From the NCBI GenBank assembly GCA_963930655.1, contig OZ005602.1:23325840-23389839 (forward strand): a stretch of DNA of 64,000 nucleotides, in the 5' to 3' direction. Positions within the stretch are counted from its first letter, which is position 1; the number at the start of each line of letters is the position of its first letter. The notes under the pieces are model-generated. The model was not told the origin of the DNA and searched no databases. It saw only the letters and a program-made list of their open reading frames with translations. Positions 35,096 through 46,844 of the stretch are shown here, piece by piece. The stretch comes from Myrica gale. Its lineage: Eukaryota; Streptophyta; Magnoliopsida; Fagales; Myricaceae. The position numbers were made by a program, and so were the translations under genes.

Positions 35096-36318
35096 TGTAA
35101 CGCCCCGGGCCTAAACTTCATACGAATAGATTTTCGTATAAATAAGACTTTTTCACTATGGATAATCATTTATCTAGGCCCAAATATTTCAAAACTAATT
35201 TTGTACAACCTCAGCAAAATATTCATAAACCGTAAAAAGTCCAAAAATATCAATCTAATTCCTAAAATTTACATTAGCATATCTGATATTTCCAATATCG
35301 ATGAAGATCTCCCAACATAATACAATATCGAATTCCCCAACATTAATCTCCAAAAGTACTCTTGCAAAACACGTCTTCGAACAGCGAATCTATCTGAAGC
35401 TCCTCGAACTTTTCTACTTCTGTCAAATCTGAAAAATATGAGAATAAGGGGTGAGCTACGACTAGCTCAGTAAGTAGTAAGTCAATGGGGGTTGGGGAAA
35501 AAACAATTTTATTACAATAACCGAAATCCAGAATAAAACACAATGAGTCATACCGAATCCAAAAATACAAGTTTGTAACAAAAATATCCAAGGTCGTGCA
35601 ATATAGGGAAATCACCAATGGTCACACAGACCTCCAAGCCACAAAGACCTCCAAATACCACGAGGGGTATCAAATTGGTCACATAGACCGCAGAGATATA
35701 TCACCAGTACAAGGACAATTTTCACAGTATGCTCAAGTTATAAATATTTCAATTGAGTTTCACGAAAATCTCAACAATCTCATTTTACCCAAAATTTGTT
35801 CAGTTCCCCAAATAATACATCAAAACCATACAAAATAAGGTGCACGTTAAAAATTCCATTGAAGAACCACTTACCTCGAACGCTTAATCAATCCTTAAAG
35901 CTTCTCCAATAATTGCCGAACAATCTCTCGGAAACTAGTAGCACAACCTCAATCCAAATTTTAGTCTCTAATAAACATTCCCTGCGACTATTTATAAACT
36001 TTGATCTCTGCAACTTTTAAAATTTAAACATATCTCTATCCATCACTTTTAAATTCAAACATAAGATTTTTATCCTTATCTTTTAAATTCAAATATAAGA
36101 ATAATCTTTATCCATATCTTAACCTTTAAATTCAAACTCAAGATCAAATCTCTAATCAAACCTTTAAATTCAAATATAGATCACATCTTCATATCAACAC
36201 CTTTAAATTCAAAAATACGATTCAACCTCTATCCAAAAATCAAACATAGGATTAAACTCTATCTCTTTGTTTAAAATTCAAATTACTCACTTACACCTTT
36301 TTCGGGATGGGTATTACA
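35096..36318 (-). repeat. Gypsy LTR, minus orientation (outer left)
   Basis: Read on the minus strand it starts TGTAATACCCATCCCG, parallels the plus-oriented LTR from 37918, and ends GGCCCGGGGCGTTACA. It appears complete but is more diverged toward its 3' end than the other copies. Confidence 0.75.
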
Positions 36319-36323
36319 ATGAA

Positions 36324-37007
36324 TTGCGCTGGTGATATATCTCTATGGTCTTTGTGGACAATTTATCCTTATGGTCTGTGTGGCCAATTTGATACCCCTC
36401 GTGGTATTTGGAGGTCTTTGTGACCTAGAGGTCTATGTGGCCTGGTATTCGGAGGTCTTTGTGGCCTGTAGGTCTGTGTGACCATTGGTGATTTTCCTAT
36501 ATTGCGCGGCCTTGGATATTTTTGTTACAAATTTGTATTTTGGATTCGGTATAGCTCACAATGTTTTATTCTGGATTTCGGTTATTGTGATAAAATTGTC
36601 TTTTCCCCAATCCCCATTGACTTACTACTTACTGAGTTAGTCGTAGCTCACCACTTATTTTCTATCTTTCAGATTTAGAGGTTGGTGGCAACGAGTGATA
36701 GAAAGATTGCGAGTTGTAATCTCTGAGAGTAATTGCAAGATGCAGGATTATTGAATAAAGAGCCCTATGGAGACTTTGCTAATAATTGTTTTTATTTTGA
36801 AGACTTTAGTTGTTTTATTGTTTATTGAGACTCTTGTTAAGAGAAGTATTTAAGAATTTATGTTTTTAGTAGTACTCTCACTAAACTAATGGGGTTCATT
36901 TTGATTATTGAAGATGGAATAGAGATTTTTATTAGTTCTTTTCTTGGTTGGGATGATATTTTCAAGCGGTATTCTATCCATTTAGACTTTTGGGTCGGGG
37001 TTTTACA
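36324..37007 (+). repeat. Gypsy LTR 3' part, plus orientation
   Basis: Aligns from TTGCGCTGGTGATATATCTC with 38524 onward and ends GGGTCGGGGTTTTACA, directly before the primer-site sequence. Five filler bases (ATGAA) separate it from the inverted LTR on its left. Confidence 0.75.
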
Positions 37008-37428
37008 GATGGTATCAGAGCATAGGTTTGTGATTCTGTAGACTCTTAAGAAGATTTTGATTGAAGTCCGAGTATATGTTGTGATATGTGGAAACTCTAT
37101 TGATTTTCAGAAGGATTTCGATTGAAGTGAGATTATAGCTTTAAATTTTGAAGAGATTTAAGTATTGATCATTCTATTAAGGATAAGAGCTAAAGTTATG
37201 GGCTTGTTTTGAGAATATTGATGTTGATCTTATTTTAGACTTGGATATTGTATGAGTTTGGGTTTTAGGCTTGAATTGTGTTAATGAAAAAAATTATGAG
37301 GTGAGTTTGTATGATCAGAGTGTGCAGCAGATGCGTAAATAATTTGTGATTTGGTTTGTTAATGGATTTATTCTTTGAGGAAGGTTCCGCAAATTTCGGG
37401 GACGAAATTTCTTTTAAGGAGAGGAGAT
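37008..37428 (+). repeat. Gypsy internal domain, copy 1 (421 bp)
   Basis: Starts GATGGTATCAGAGCATAGG, an initiator-Met-type primer site, and ends with GGGGACGAAATTTC then TTTTAAGGAGAGGAGAT, the polypurine tract typical of plant gypsy elements. No coding capacity lies between. The next bases begin an LTR (TGTAATACCC, 37429), truncated at 37496. Confidence 0.8.
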
Positions 37429-37496
37429 TGTAATACCCGTCCCAAAAAAAGTGTAAGTGAGTAATTTGAATTTTAAACAAAGAGATAGAGTTTAAT

Positions 37497-37917
37497 GATG
37501 GTATCAAAGCATAGGTTTGTGATTCTGTAGACTCTTAGGAAGATTTTGATTGAAGTCCAAGTATATGTTGTAATATGTGGTAACTCTATTGATTTTCAGA
37601 AGGATTTCAATTGAAGTGAGATTATAGCTTTAAATTTGGAAGAGATTTAAGTCTTGATCATTCTATTAAGGATAAGAGCTAAAGTTATGGGCTTGTTTTG
37701 AGGATATTGATGTTGATCTTAGTTTAGCCTTGGATATTGTATGAGTTTGGGTTTTAGGCTTGAATTGTGTTAATGAAAAAAAATAGGAGCTGAGTTTGTA
37801 TGATCAGAGTGGGCAGCAAAAGCATGAATAATTTGTGATTTGGTTTGTTAATGAATTTATTCTTTGAGGAAGGTTCCGCAAATTTCGGGGACGAAATTTC
37901 TTTTAAGGAGGGGAGAT
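37497..37917 (+). repeat. Gypsy internal domain, copy 2 (421 bp)
   Basis: Same length as, and near-identical to, 37008-37428, with primer site GATGGTATCAAAGCATAGG and polypurine tract TTTTAAGGAGGGGAGAT. The two copies are separated by only 68 bp of LTR start, so the array is a tandem duplication whose middle LTR has been almost entirely deleted. Confidence 0.8.
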
Positions 37918-39120
37918 TGTAATACCCGTCTCGAAAGAGGTGTAAGTGAGTAATTTGAATTTTAAACAAAGAGATAGAGTTTAATCCTATGTTTGATTTT
38001 TGGATAAAGGTTCAATCGTATTTTTGAATTTAAAGGTGTTGATATGGAGATGTGATCTATATTTGAATTTAAAGGTTTGAATAGAGATTTGATCTTAGGT
38101 TTGAATTTAAAGGTTAATATATGGATAAAGATTATTCTTATATTTGAATTTAAAAGATAAGGATAAAAATCTTATGTTTAAATTTAAAAGTGATGGATAG
38201 AGATATGTTTAAATTTTAAAAGTTGCAGAGATCGAGGTTTATAAATAGTCGCAGAGAATGTTTATTAGAGACCAAAATTTGGATTGAGATTGTGCTACTA
38301 GTTTCCGAGAGATTGTTCGGCAATTATTGGAGAAGCTTTAAGGATTGATTAAGCGTTCGAGGTAAGTGGTTCTTCAATGAGATTTTGAACGTGCACTGTA
38401 TTTTTATATGGTTTTGATGTATTATTTGAGGAATTGAACAAATTTTGGGTAAAAAGAGATTGTTGAGATTTTCGTGAAACTCAATTGAAATTGTTATAAC
38501 TTGAGCATACTGTGAAAATTATCCTTGCGCTGGTGATATATCTCTATGGTCTTTGTGGCCAATTTATCCTTGTGGTCTGTGTGGCCAATTTGATACCTCT
38601 CGTGGCATTTGGAGGTCTGTGTGGCCTGGTATTCGAAGGTCTTTGTGGCCTGGAAGTCTGTGTGACCATTGGTGATTTTCCTATATTGCGCGGCCTTGGA
38701 TATTTTTGTTACAAACTTGTATTTTGGATTCGGTATAGCTCACAATGTTTTATTCTGGATTTCTGTTATTGTGATAAAATTATCTTTTCCCCAACCCCCA
38801 TTGACTTACTACTTACTGAGCTAGTCGTAGCTCACCACTTATTTTCTATCTTTCAGATTTAGAGGTTGGTGGCAGTGAGTGATAGAAAGATTGCGATTTG
38901 TAATCTCTGATAGTAATTGCAAGATGCAGGATTATTGAATAAAGAGCCCTATGGAGACTATGCTAATAATTGGTTTTATTTTGGAGACTTTAGTTGTTTT
39001 ATTGTTTATTGGGAAAATTATTTATTGAGACTCTTGTTAAGAGAAGTATTTAAGAATTTATGTTTTTAGTAGTGCTCTGACTAAACTGATAGGATTCATT
39101 TTGATTATTGAAAATGAAAT
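37918..39120 (+). repeat. Gypsy LTR, plus orientation, lacking its 3' end
   Basis: Starts TGTAATACCCGTCTCG after the polypurine tract and runs to about GATTATTGAAAATGAAAT. There the homology to 36324-37007 stops and inverted LTR sequence begins. About 120 bases of the LTR end are missing. Confidence 0.75.
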
Positions 39121-39344
39121 ATAAGAATAATCTTTATCCATATCTTAACCTTCAAATTCAAACTCAAGATCAAATCTCTATTCAAACCTTTAAATTCAAA
39201 TATAGATCACATCTCCATATCAACACCTTTAAATTCAAAAATACGATTCAATCTCTATCCAAAAATCAAACATAGGATTACACTCTATCTCTTTGTTTAA
39301 AATTCAAATTATTCACTTACACCTTTTTCGGGACGGGTATTACA
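39121..39344 (-). repeat. Gypsy LTR 5' part, minus orientation (outer right)
   Basis: Read on the minus strand it is the first 224 bases of the LTR, starting TGTAATACCCGTCCCG. The AATAT/ATAAG bases at the junction could be the microhomology used in the inversion. Confidence 0.75.
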
Positions 39345-40356
39345 AATCTAGATTATTTTTGCTGGGGGTAATAGGGAGAGAGAAGCTTTCTAAAGTATAA
39401 AGAATATATCTGGTGTTGATGAGACCCCTCAACATATTCTATTTAGATAGATTATTAGAAAAATGGTACCCACTCTCCAAGCTTTTACCTTTGCTTGACA
39501 TGCAATTCCACCCTGACCCACTTTCTTTTTTGCAATTTTTAAATCAGCAGTTAAACTGAAAAAGATCGCTTAATGAGGATGGAAACCAGCAGCACCATAT
39601 CTTAGCAGTTGGCCAACTTATGTCCTTGGGTCCTTCTCTTCTTGATGCGTCATGGAAAAAATGGAGTCGTTAGCAAACACTTAACTCCTCCCTCCTCTTT
39701 GCTTTTGGAGTGGGAAAGGGATCAAAGGCAATCCCGTCCGAAGAGCCAAAGGGACGGCTGGGGCGGGACCTTGGTTGGGCAATCTCGACCGTTGGACGGC
39801 TGAAACTTTACATTCCAATCGTCCCTTTGGCTCTCCGGACGGGAGCAAAAGGCTTCTGCGGTTAGAAAAACGGTACCATGCTCTCTCTTCCACACGCACA
39901 CTCAGACAGTCGCACACGAGAGGGAGAGAGGAAGTTTGCTTAAGAATCTATTTGCATGAAAGCAAGAGTAAGGGGGGAAAAGAAGTATATATGCTTTTTT
40001 GTATTGTTCTTTCGGGAAACCAACACCAGTCTAGGCCTATATAGCGTGCATAACCCCCCTTCCCTCTTGCTGCAGTTCTCATTCCGGGAAAGAGAAAGAA
40101 AAAGAATCCGCCACGTCGACCATCTTCCATGGTAGAGTTCATTCTCTTTCTAAGAAACTAACAGTGGTTTTAGCCCATCTCCTGCAGCATCACCTATCCT
40201 TCTCTCGTTTAACTCTTTGCACCACCAAGGTAAACAACCTTTCCATTTGCAGCCCTCACTTTTCTTTTATCTTCATGTTATTTTGGGCATTGAACTTAGA
40301 GATCCATATGAAAGTTACCAGAATTTCATCTGCTTCCTTATAGGCTATTACAGTCT
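39345..40356. other. 5' region of the ETO1-like locus
   Basis: Contains AATCT (39345-39349, right target duplication), an inverted repeat (39733-39843) and, probably, a 5' UTR exon ending at 40229 (CCACCAAG before GTAAAC). An acceptor (CTATTACAG) lies just before the ATG at 40357. No other gene is seen. Confidence 0.45.
39733..39843. repeat. Inverted repeat with 24-base arms (hairpin)
   Basis: Arms 39733-39756 and 39820-39843 are complementary at 23 of 24 positions, the exception being a G-U-compatible pair. Partial pairing continues inward. The 63-base loop and GC-rich arms give a stable hairpin in RNA. It lies upstream of the ETO1-like 5' UTR. It could be a MITE remnant, a regulatory stem or a small-RNA precursor. 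Confidence 0.7.
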
Positions 40357-41165
40357 ATGTATCAAGCAATGCGTGGTCTTAAGCTCAAAGACCGATTTAG
40401 GAGCTCCCAAGTCCACGTGCTTAATCCTTCAGAAACCGCCACCCCTAAAAACCCCATCGCTGCTACCAAGGCTAAGCTGCGCGATAAAGTCCTATCCTTC
40501 ACTGAGTCCAAACCCATCTCAGTAGCTGAAGCTCTTTTTCCTTGTGGACTTCCGTCAACTGATCTCCTTGAACCCTCTATAGACCCCTACCTCAAACCAA
40601 TTGACTTCGTTGAGACTTTGGCTGACCTTTATGCCCGTCTTGACACTTGCTCGCTATCCGATAAGTCATTGCTATGCATGGAGCAGTACTCTCTCTTGCG
40701 CAGCGTCGGTGATCCCAAGCTGCTCCGCCGGTGCCTCCGTGCTGCGCGTCAAAATGCGAGCGATGTGCATTCGAAGGTTGTACTTTCGGCGTGGCTAAGA
40801 TTCGAGAGGAGGGAGGATGAGTTTGTGGGAGTTTCCGCTTTGGACTGTGGTGGTCCTGCTCTTGAGTGTCCTAAGGCGGCTTTAGTATCTAGTTATGACT
40901 CAAGCTCAATTCATGATCATTGCCAATGTCTTAAGGACCATTCGGGGGTGTGTTGTACGCCAACATTTGAAGGTAATGAATGTTTCAGTCTGGTCGAGGA
41001 TAGAGATGTCATTTAGTGTTAGTAACGAGGAAATTAAATGTGTTCGGTACAGAATCGCAGCTCTGACAAGAGCATTTAACGCTATGCTCTTTGGTACATT
41101 CTTGGAATCGAAAATGGATAAGATTGATTTGTCTGGAAATGAGATTTCTATCAAGGGTATGAGAG
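40357..41165 (+). pseudogene. ETO1-like segment 1 (N-terminus and start of BTB)
   Basis: Starts MYQAMRGLKLKDRF after a CTATTACAG acceptor. The frame runs to VEDRDV, where one base is missing (about 41007). The next frame continues SFSVSNEEIKC through GNEISIKGMR to the copia insertion at 41165/41166. Confidence 0.9.
41161..41165 (+). repeat. Target duplication GAGAG, left copy (copia 2)
   Basis: GAGAG at 41161-41165 matches GAGAG at 46840-46844. Removing the element and one copy restores the ETO1-like frame across the site (GMR-AIEVYSRTRR). Confidence 0.95.
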
Positions 41166-41664
41166 TGTTGAGCACAGAACAAAAATAACAAACACAAGGA
41201 GACCAAAATTTAACGTGGTTCGGCAATATGCCTACGTCCACAGAGGAGAGAAACTTTGATTTCAACAAACCAAATTTTACAACTCTCAACTCTCAACTCT
41301 CACGGCAGTAATTTTCTCCACTCTCAACTCCCTCACTGCAATTCGCACCTCTCACATTTTTTCTCTCATTCACGTATGATATATATAGGAGAAATGAAGG
41401 TGTGAAAACTGATAACATATTTATCAGCTTTGCGGTGGCGTGCAAACATTCACCTGCAGCTCATAAATGTTTTGGCTGCTGCAGTTTAATTGAGTGCACG
41501 CCTTATTGTTCGCCGAAATGCATCTGCTGCAAAATGCGCTGTCGCATTTAATGCTTTGCTGCATTTGATGGCATGTTGCAAGATTTACGGGCTGTAAATC
41601 TCGAGTTGCGGCTGATGCAAAGATTGCAAGCCGCAATCTTTGACCCGTAGGTATGGAACCTACA
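41166..41664 (-). repeat. 3' LTR of copia 2
   Basis: 499 bp. On the plus strand it starts TGTTGAGCAC and ends GGAACCTACA. It is next to the polypurine tract at 41665-41682 (minus strand GGTATGGAGGGGGAGAAT). Confidence 0.95.
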
Positions 41665-41710
41665 ATTCTCCCCCTCCATACCTAAAGAGGAGAATGTGTC
41701 CTGACATCAA

Positions 41711-44700
41711 TCAGTTGGAGGTATCCATCCCGGCTATGTCTCTACATAGCTCGAGCTTCTCACGAGTGACCACCTTCGTCAACATGTCTGCTAGATTCTC
41801 TTTTGTGTGGATCTTCACAAGCTTCAATAGCTGTTGCTCCATCACTTCGCGTATCCAATGATAGCGAATGTCAATATGTTTTGTGCGGGAATGGTACATT
41901 GAATTCTTGCTCAAGTCCAGAGCACTCTGGCTATCACAATGTACCTTTTATTCCTTTTGACTGATTCCCAACTCTTGGAGAAACCGCTTTAACCACAACA
42001 TTTCCTTCCCGGCTTCCGCTGCAGCAATGTACTCTGCTTCTGTTGTGGATAAAGCTACACATTTCTGTAATCTGGACTGCCATGAGACAGCTCCCCCAGA
42101 AAATGTGTAAATGAATCCTGATGTAGATTCTTCCATCAAGATCACCAGCCATATCCGAGTCAGTATATCCTTCCAAGATTGGATCAGCTCCCCCGAAACA
42201 CAAACATAGCTTCGACGTACCTTTAAGGTACCTGAGAATCCACTTGACCGCTTCCCAGTGTTCCTTTCCTGGGTTGGAAAGAAAACGGCTCACAACTCCC
42301 ACAGCGTGAGCGATGTCAGGTCTCGTACACACCATTGCGTACATAAGACTGCCAACAGCTGAAGAGTAGGGGACTGCATCCATCTCTTCAACATTTTCCC
42401 TCGATGAGGGACATGAGCTCTTGCTCAATTTAAAATGACTAGCCAGTGGATTACTGACTGGCTTAGCATTTTCCATGTTGAACCGTTTGATCACTTGTTC
42501 AACATATCTCTCCTGTGACAACCATAGCTTCTTCGCTTTCCTGTCACGAACAATCTTCATGCCCAATATCTGCTGGGCTGGTCCTAAGTCCTTCATGTCA
42601 AAGAACTTAGAGAGATCTGTCTTCAACTTGCTGATTATGGATGCATCTTGTCCAACTATCAGCATATCATCAACATAGAGCAGTAGAGTAACGAAATTAC
42701 CATCTGGGAATCTGCGAATATACACACATTGGTCCGCTGCAGTCCTTCTGTAGTCATGACTCACCATAAACGAGTCAAACTTCTTGTACCACTGTCGGGG
42801 AGCCTGCTTAAGACCATAGAGGCTCTTCTTCAACTTGCAGACCAAGTGTTCCTTCCCATGAACTTCAAAACCTTCTGGCTGCTCCATGTATATCTCTTCT
42901 TTGAGATCTCCGTGAAGAAATGTTGTCTTCACATCCATTTGTTCAAGCTCCAAGTCTAGACTGGCAACCAATCCGAGTACAACTCGAATTGAGGTCATCT
43001 TCACTACCGGTGAGAATATCTCGTCAAAGTCAACTCTTTTCTTCTGTTGGAAACCTTTGACGACCAAGCGAGCTTTGTACTTCACATGCTTGCCATCGTT
43101 CTTCAGCTTGAACACCCATTTATTCTTCAGTGCTCTCTTGCCCTTCGGAAGCTTCACCAGTTCATACATTTGATTCTTCTGCAAGGAACTCATCTCTTCT
43201 TGCATAGCTTGAATCCATCTGACTTTATCTGTATGAGCTCTTGCTTCATGAAAACTTTCTGGCTCCCCTTCATCAGTAAGAAGAATATAATCTGATTCCG
43301 GATATCTCCGTGATGGAATCAGCAACCGGCCTCTAGTCGATATGTTCTGTTGAGGCACGTCAACTGGAGGAAGTTCTTCATCATCTGATTGTTGTGATGA
43401 AGCAGCTTCTGGTGGAGTGGGAATCTGCTCCCCCTGCTCAACACCCTCTTCATTATCAACTTCCTCTTCTTCTTCTGGGGATTCTTCCTGCATTTCTTCA
43501 GTATCTGTGGTAGACTGGAATGGCGCAGGACTAAGAACAGTTTCTTGAGCACTTGCACTGTTTTCAGCTGGGTTTGCTGAGCGTTTGAAGCTACCATATA
43601 ACTCAGCTTCATGGAACACAACGTCCCTACTTCTGATGACCTTTTTCGCTTCTGGATCCCAAAGTCTGTATCCAAATTCTTCATCTCCGTATCCAATAAA
43701 AATACACGGAGTGGGCTTGACATCAAGCTTCTGCCTCTGCTCCTTGGATACGTGTGCAAATGCTTTGCACCCAAATACTCTCAGATGAGAGTAGGAGATC
43801 TTATGACCAGACCACACCATCTCCGGAACTTCAAACTTCAACGGTACAGATGGTGTTTTGTTGATCAGGTAACAGGCTGCACGAACTGCTTCACCCCAGA
43901 ATGGCTTAGGTAACTTAGCCATACTGAGCATACATCTGGTTCACTCTACAATGGTCTGATTCATCCTCTCGGCTACACCATTGTGCTGTGGGGTGCGTGG
44001 GACCGTCTTCTCATGTCTGATGTCATGGCCAGAGCAGTATGCTCTGAACTCCCTGGAAATGTACTCGCCTCCATTGTCTGTCCGGAGGCACTTCAACTTC
44101 TTTCCAGTTTCTCTTTCCACCATAGCGTGAAAGTTTTTGAACTGCTTAAAAACTTGGTCCTTCGTTCTCAAGAAATACACCCACACTTTACGTGAGGCAT
44201 CATCAATAAATGTAACAAAATACCTGTTACCGCCCAAAGACTCTACCTCTAAGGGACCACATACATCAGAGTGTACCAAGCTCAACAACTCTGATCTTTT
44301 ACTGGCAGATGTATTGAACGAGACTCGATGTTGCTTACCAAACAAGCAATGCTCACAAGGGTTTAGCGCTGTACCTTTATTGATTGTGATAAGCGTCTTC
44401 TTTGCCAGTGTAAACAACCCTTTCTCACCCATGTGACCGAGTCTCTCGTGCCACAGATTTGGAGATGTCTCATCTTGCACTGCATTGAGGCTATCAGTGC
44501 ATATCTTCACATGAGTCTTGTATAAAGTGCCGCAGATATGACCACGGGCGACAACCATGGTGCCTTTCTTCAGCTTCCAAGCACCGTTGCCGAAGTGGTT
44601 GTCGTAGCCCAGTCGATCAAGGGCTGTCCCGGATATCAAATTTAACCGAAGGTCAGGCACATGTCGAACGTCTTTCAACACCATGGTACAACCAATATTT

Positions 44701-45758
44701 GTCTTTATACGAACATCGCCAATACCCGCGATCTTTGAGAAACTGGTGTTACCCATCCTCACTGTACCATAATCTCCGGCTTTATACGTGGTGAAAAAAT
44801 CACTGCGAGGAGTGGCGTGGTAGGACGCTGCTGTGTCTACCACCCATTCTGCATCCTGACTCGCAACATGGAGACATTCTTCTTCACCGGTGGAGAGTAA
44901 TGCACAATCTCCTGAGATGGTGACTAGTGCTTCACCGTCTGCCTTCTTTGCCAGGTTGCTGGATTGGCCTTGCTCCCGTTGTAACTTCCGGCAGTTCCTT
45001 TTAATGTGACCTTCGATGCCACAGTGGAAACATTTTATCTTGCCCTTTTGATGATAACTGCCGGGATTCTGAGATCTGCCTCTGCTCTTGCTCCTGCCTC
45101 TACTTCTCCCTCTACCACATTGCTAGTGCCTTCCTTCAGTTACGAAGGCATGTGACTGGTCCATACCAGCCTCTTTTCTTCTGGCTTCCTCATTAAACAG
45201 GGCATCCTTCACCATGACCATGGTAAGTTTGCCGTCTGGAGCCTAATTGCTGAGGGAGACCACCAACGTCTCCCAACTGTCTGGTAGCGAACTGAGAAGC
45301 AGTAGAGCTTGTTCTTCATCGCCAAGATTCAACGCTACGGTTGAAAGTTGGTTCACCAGGTTCTGAAACTCACTGGTGTGCTCAGCAACAAAGGTGCCGC
45401 CCTTCAACTTCAAGTTTACAAGGCGTCTCGTTAAGAGAGCCTTATTCCGAGCGGTCTTGGCCTGGTACATGTTCTCCAGCTTTTGCCATAGAGTATAAGC
45501 GTCTGTCTCCTGTGCAACATGATGAAATACACTATGGTCGATCCATTGTCTGATCTGACCAATAGTTTTCTTATTCGACTTTTTCCAATCTTTTTCCGGC
45601 GTCGCGTCTGCTTTTATTCCTTTCTCTTCTATTGGATCGAACAAATCCTTGCAATTTAGAAGATCTTCCATCCGGGGTCTCCAGATGGTGTAGTTGGTCG
45701 CCGTAAGCTTGATCATTGCACTAGAACTTGAATCCTCCATGGATTCCGCCTTCAACAC
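41711..45758 (-). pseudogene. Copia gag-pol polyprotein, interrupted
   Basis: Minus strand, N- to C-terminal. Gag (MLKAESMEDSS, TNYTIWRPRMEDLL) runs to a CCHC zinc knuckle (CFHCGIEGHIKRNC). A protease-like VVDTAASYHAT follows, then the integrase zinc-binding segment (WHERLGH, CEHC). The integrase catalytic residues are present (HSDVCGP, TDNGGEY, NGVAERMN). The reverse transcriptase has LLLYVDDMLIVG, and the RNase H has STTEAEYIAAAEAGKEM and TKHIDIRYHWIRE. Defects are stops at 45243-45245, near 45122, at 43941-43943 (IVE-stop-TRCML) and at 41948-41950, and a frameshift near 42140 in RNase H. All catalytic motifs remain readable, which fits recent inactivation or copying in trans. Confidence 0.93.
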
Positions 45759-46326
45759 TAGCTCAAATGGCTTGTTGCTCTACGTTAGGAGTTGAATCTC
45801 GCAAAACGAATCCCACCGTTGCGTCCGGAACGGTCGAAATAGCTAGGAACAAGTCCGGTCCGGCCCAAAAAGGACAAAAATTGGGCCCGCAATGGACAAA
45901 ACTCGAACCTGGAATATTCCCTCCAGAAACAGAATATTCCGTTAACTATAACGGAATATGCTGACGGAGTGAGAAGATTCCGTTAACTTAAACTCGGCGG
46001 GTTAACTCGGAAACTCGGCTGAAACTCGGACGACTCGGCGAGTTGACCCGGATAACTCGGTCAGGATCCGAACCGTTCCGAAAAACCCGAACCGAACCGA
46101 CCCGGAGAGAGGAAGGCGCGTGGGAGCGCGTGAAGAAGATTCTCGGCAGCTAATGGCGCGTGGTGGCACGTGAAATAAAGTGGGCCACGCGCAGTGACAA
46201 CTACCGGCGCGTGCAGCCTTTATTTGGCCTCTGGTTTGTACCGTTGTGCTCGTCTCTTCACGAGGAATCTCCAGCTATGTCCAAAATTGGATTTGGACGT
46301 AGATAAGACCTCGACCGAATTCACCT

Positions 46327-46338
46327 GCTCTGATACCA
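46327..46338 (-). other. Primer binding site (initiator-Met tRNA type) of copia 2
   Basis: On the minus strand TGGTATCAGAGC lies two bases inside the 5' LTR, the standard position and sequence for plant copia elements. Confidence 0.95.
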
Positions 46339-46340
46339 CT

Positions 46341-46839
46341 TGTTGAGCACAGAACAAAAATAACAAACACAAGGAGACCAAAATTTAACGTGGTTCGGTA
46401 ATATGCCTACGTCCACAGAGGAGAGAAACTTTGATTTCAACAAACCAAATTTTACAACTCTCAACTTTCAACTCTCACGGCAGCAATTTTCTCCACTCTC
46501 AACTCCCTCACTGCAATTCGCACCTCTCACATTTTTTCTCTCATTCACGTATGATATATATAGGAGAAATGAAGGTGTGAAAACTGATAACATATTTATC
46601 AGCTTTGCGGTGGCGTGCAAACATTCACCTGCAGCTCATAAATGTTTTGGCTGCTGCAGTTTAATTGAGTGCATGCCTTATTGCTCGCCGAAATGCATCT
46701 GCTGCAAAATGCTCTGTCGCATTTAATGCTTTGCTGCATTTGATGGCATGTTGCAAGATTTACGGGCTGTAAATCTCGAGTTGCGGCTGATGCAAAGATT
46801 GCAAGCCGCAATCTTTGACCCGTAGGTATGGAACCTACA
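46341..46839 (-). repeat. 5' LTR of copia 2
   Basis: 499 bp, differing from 41166-41664 at six positions that I can see. As the 5' LTR it should hold the element promoter, reading toward lower coordinates, antisense to the ETO1-like gene. Confidence 0.95.
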
Positions 46840-46844
46840 GAGAG

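Larger units (their letters stand above)
35096..39344 (-). mobile_element. Rearranged non-autonomous Ty3/gypsy insertion
   Basis: The outer boundaries are TGTAA (35096) and TTACA (39344), flanked by AATCT on both sides. Both outermost LTR pieces (35096-36318 and 39121-39344) are in minus orientation. The core between them is in plus orientation: an LTR 3' part (36324-37007), an internal domain with a TGGTATCAGAG primer site, a short LTR piece, the internal domain again, and a long LTR part (37918-about 39120). The internal domain is only 421 bp and encodes nothing, so the element is non-autonomous or internally deleted. The layout fits one insertion followed by inversion and tandem duplication. 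Confidence 0.75.
41166..46839 (-). mobile_element. Complete Ty1/copia retrotransposon, antisense in the ETO1-like gene
   Basis: A 5,674-bp element with 499-bp LTRs at both ends, a TG...CA terminal structure, a GAGAG target duplication, an initiator-Met primer binding site and a polypurine tract. The element reads right to left. I count six substitutions between the LTRs, so insertion is relatively recent. Its gag-pol has several stops and a frameshift, so it is not autonomous now. Confidence 0.96.

Noticed and set aside
35343..36678. Small frames in the gypsy LTRs as genes
   Set aside because: They recur in several LTR copies and have no protein similarity that I recognise.
41424..41636. Frames inside the copia LTRs (also 46599-46811) as genes
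   Set aside because: They are identical frames in both LTRs, without domains, and are explained by LTR sequence.
42475..43295. Plus-strand frames across the copia pol region
   Set aside because: They are the reverse of a clear minus-strand gag-pol frame with all the expected motifs.
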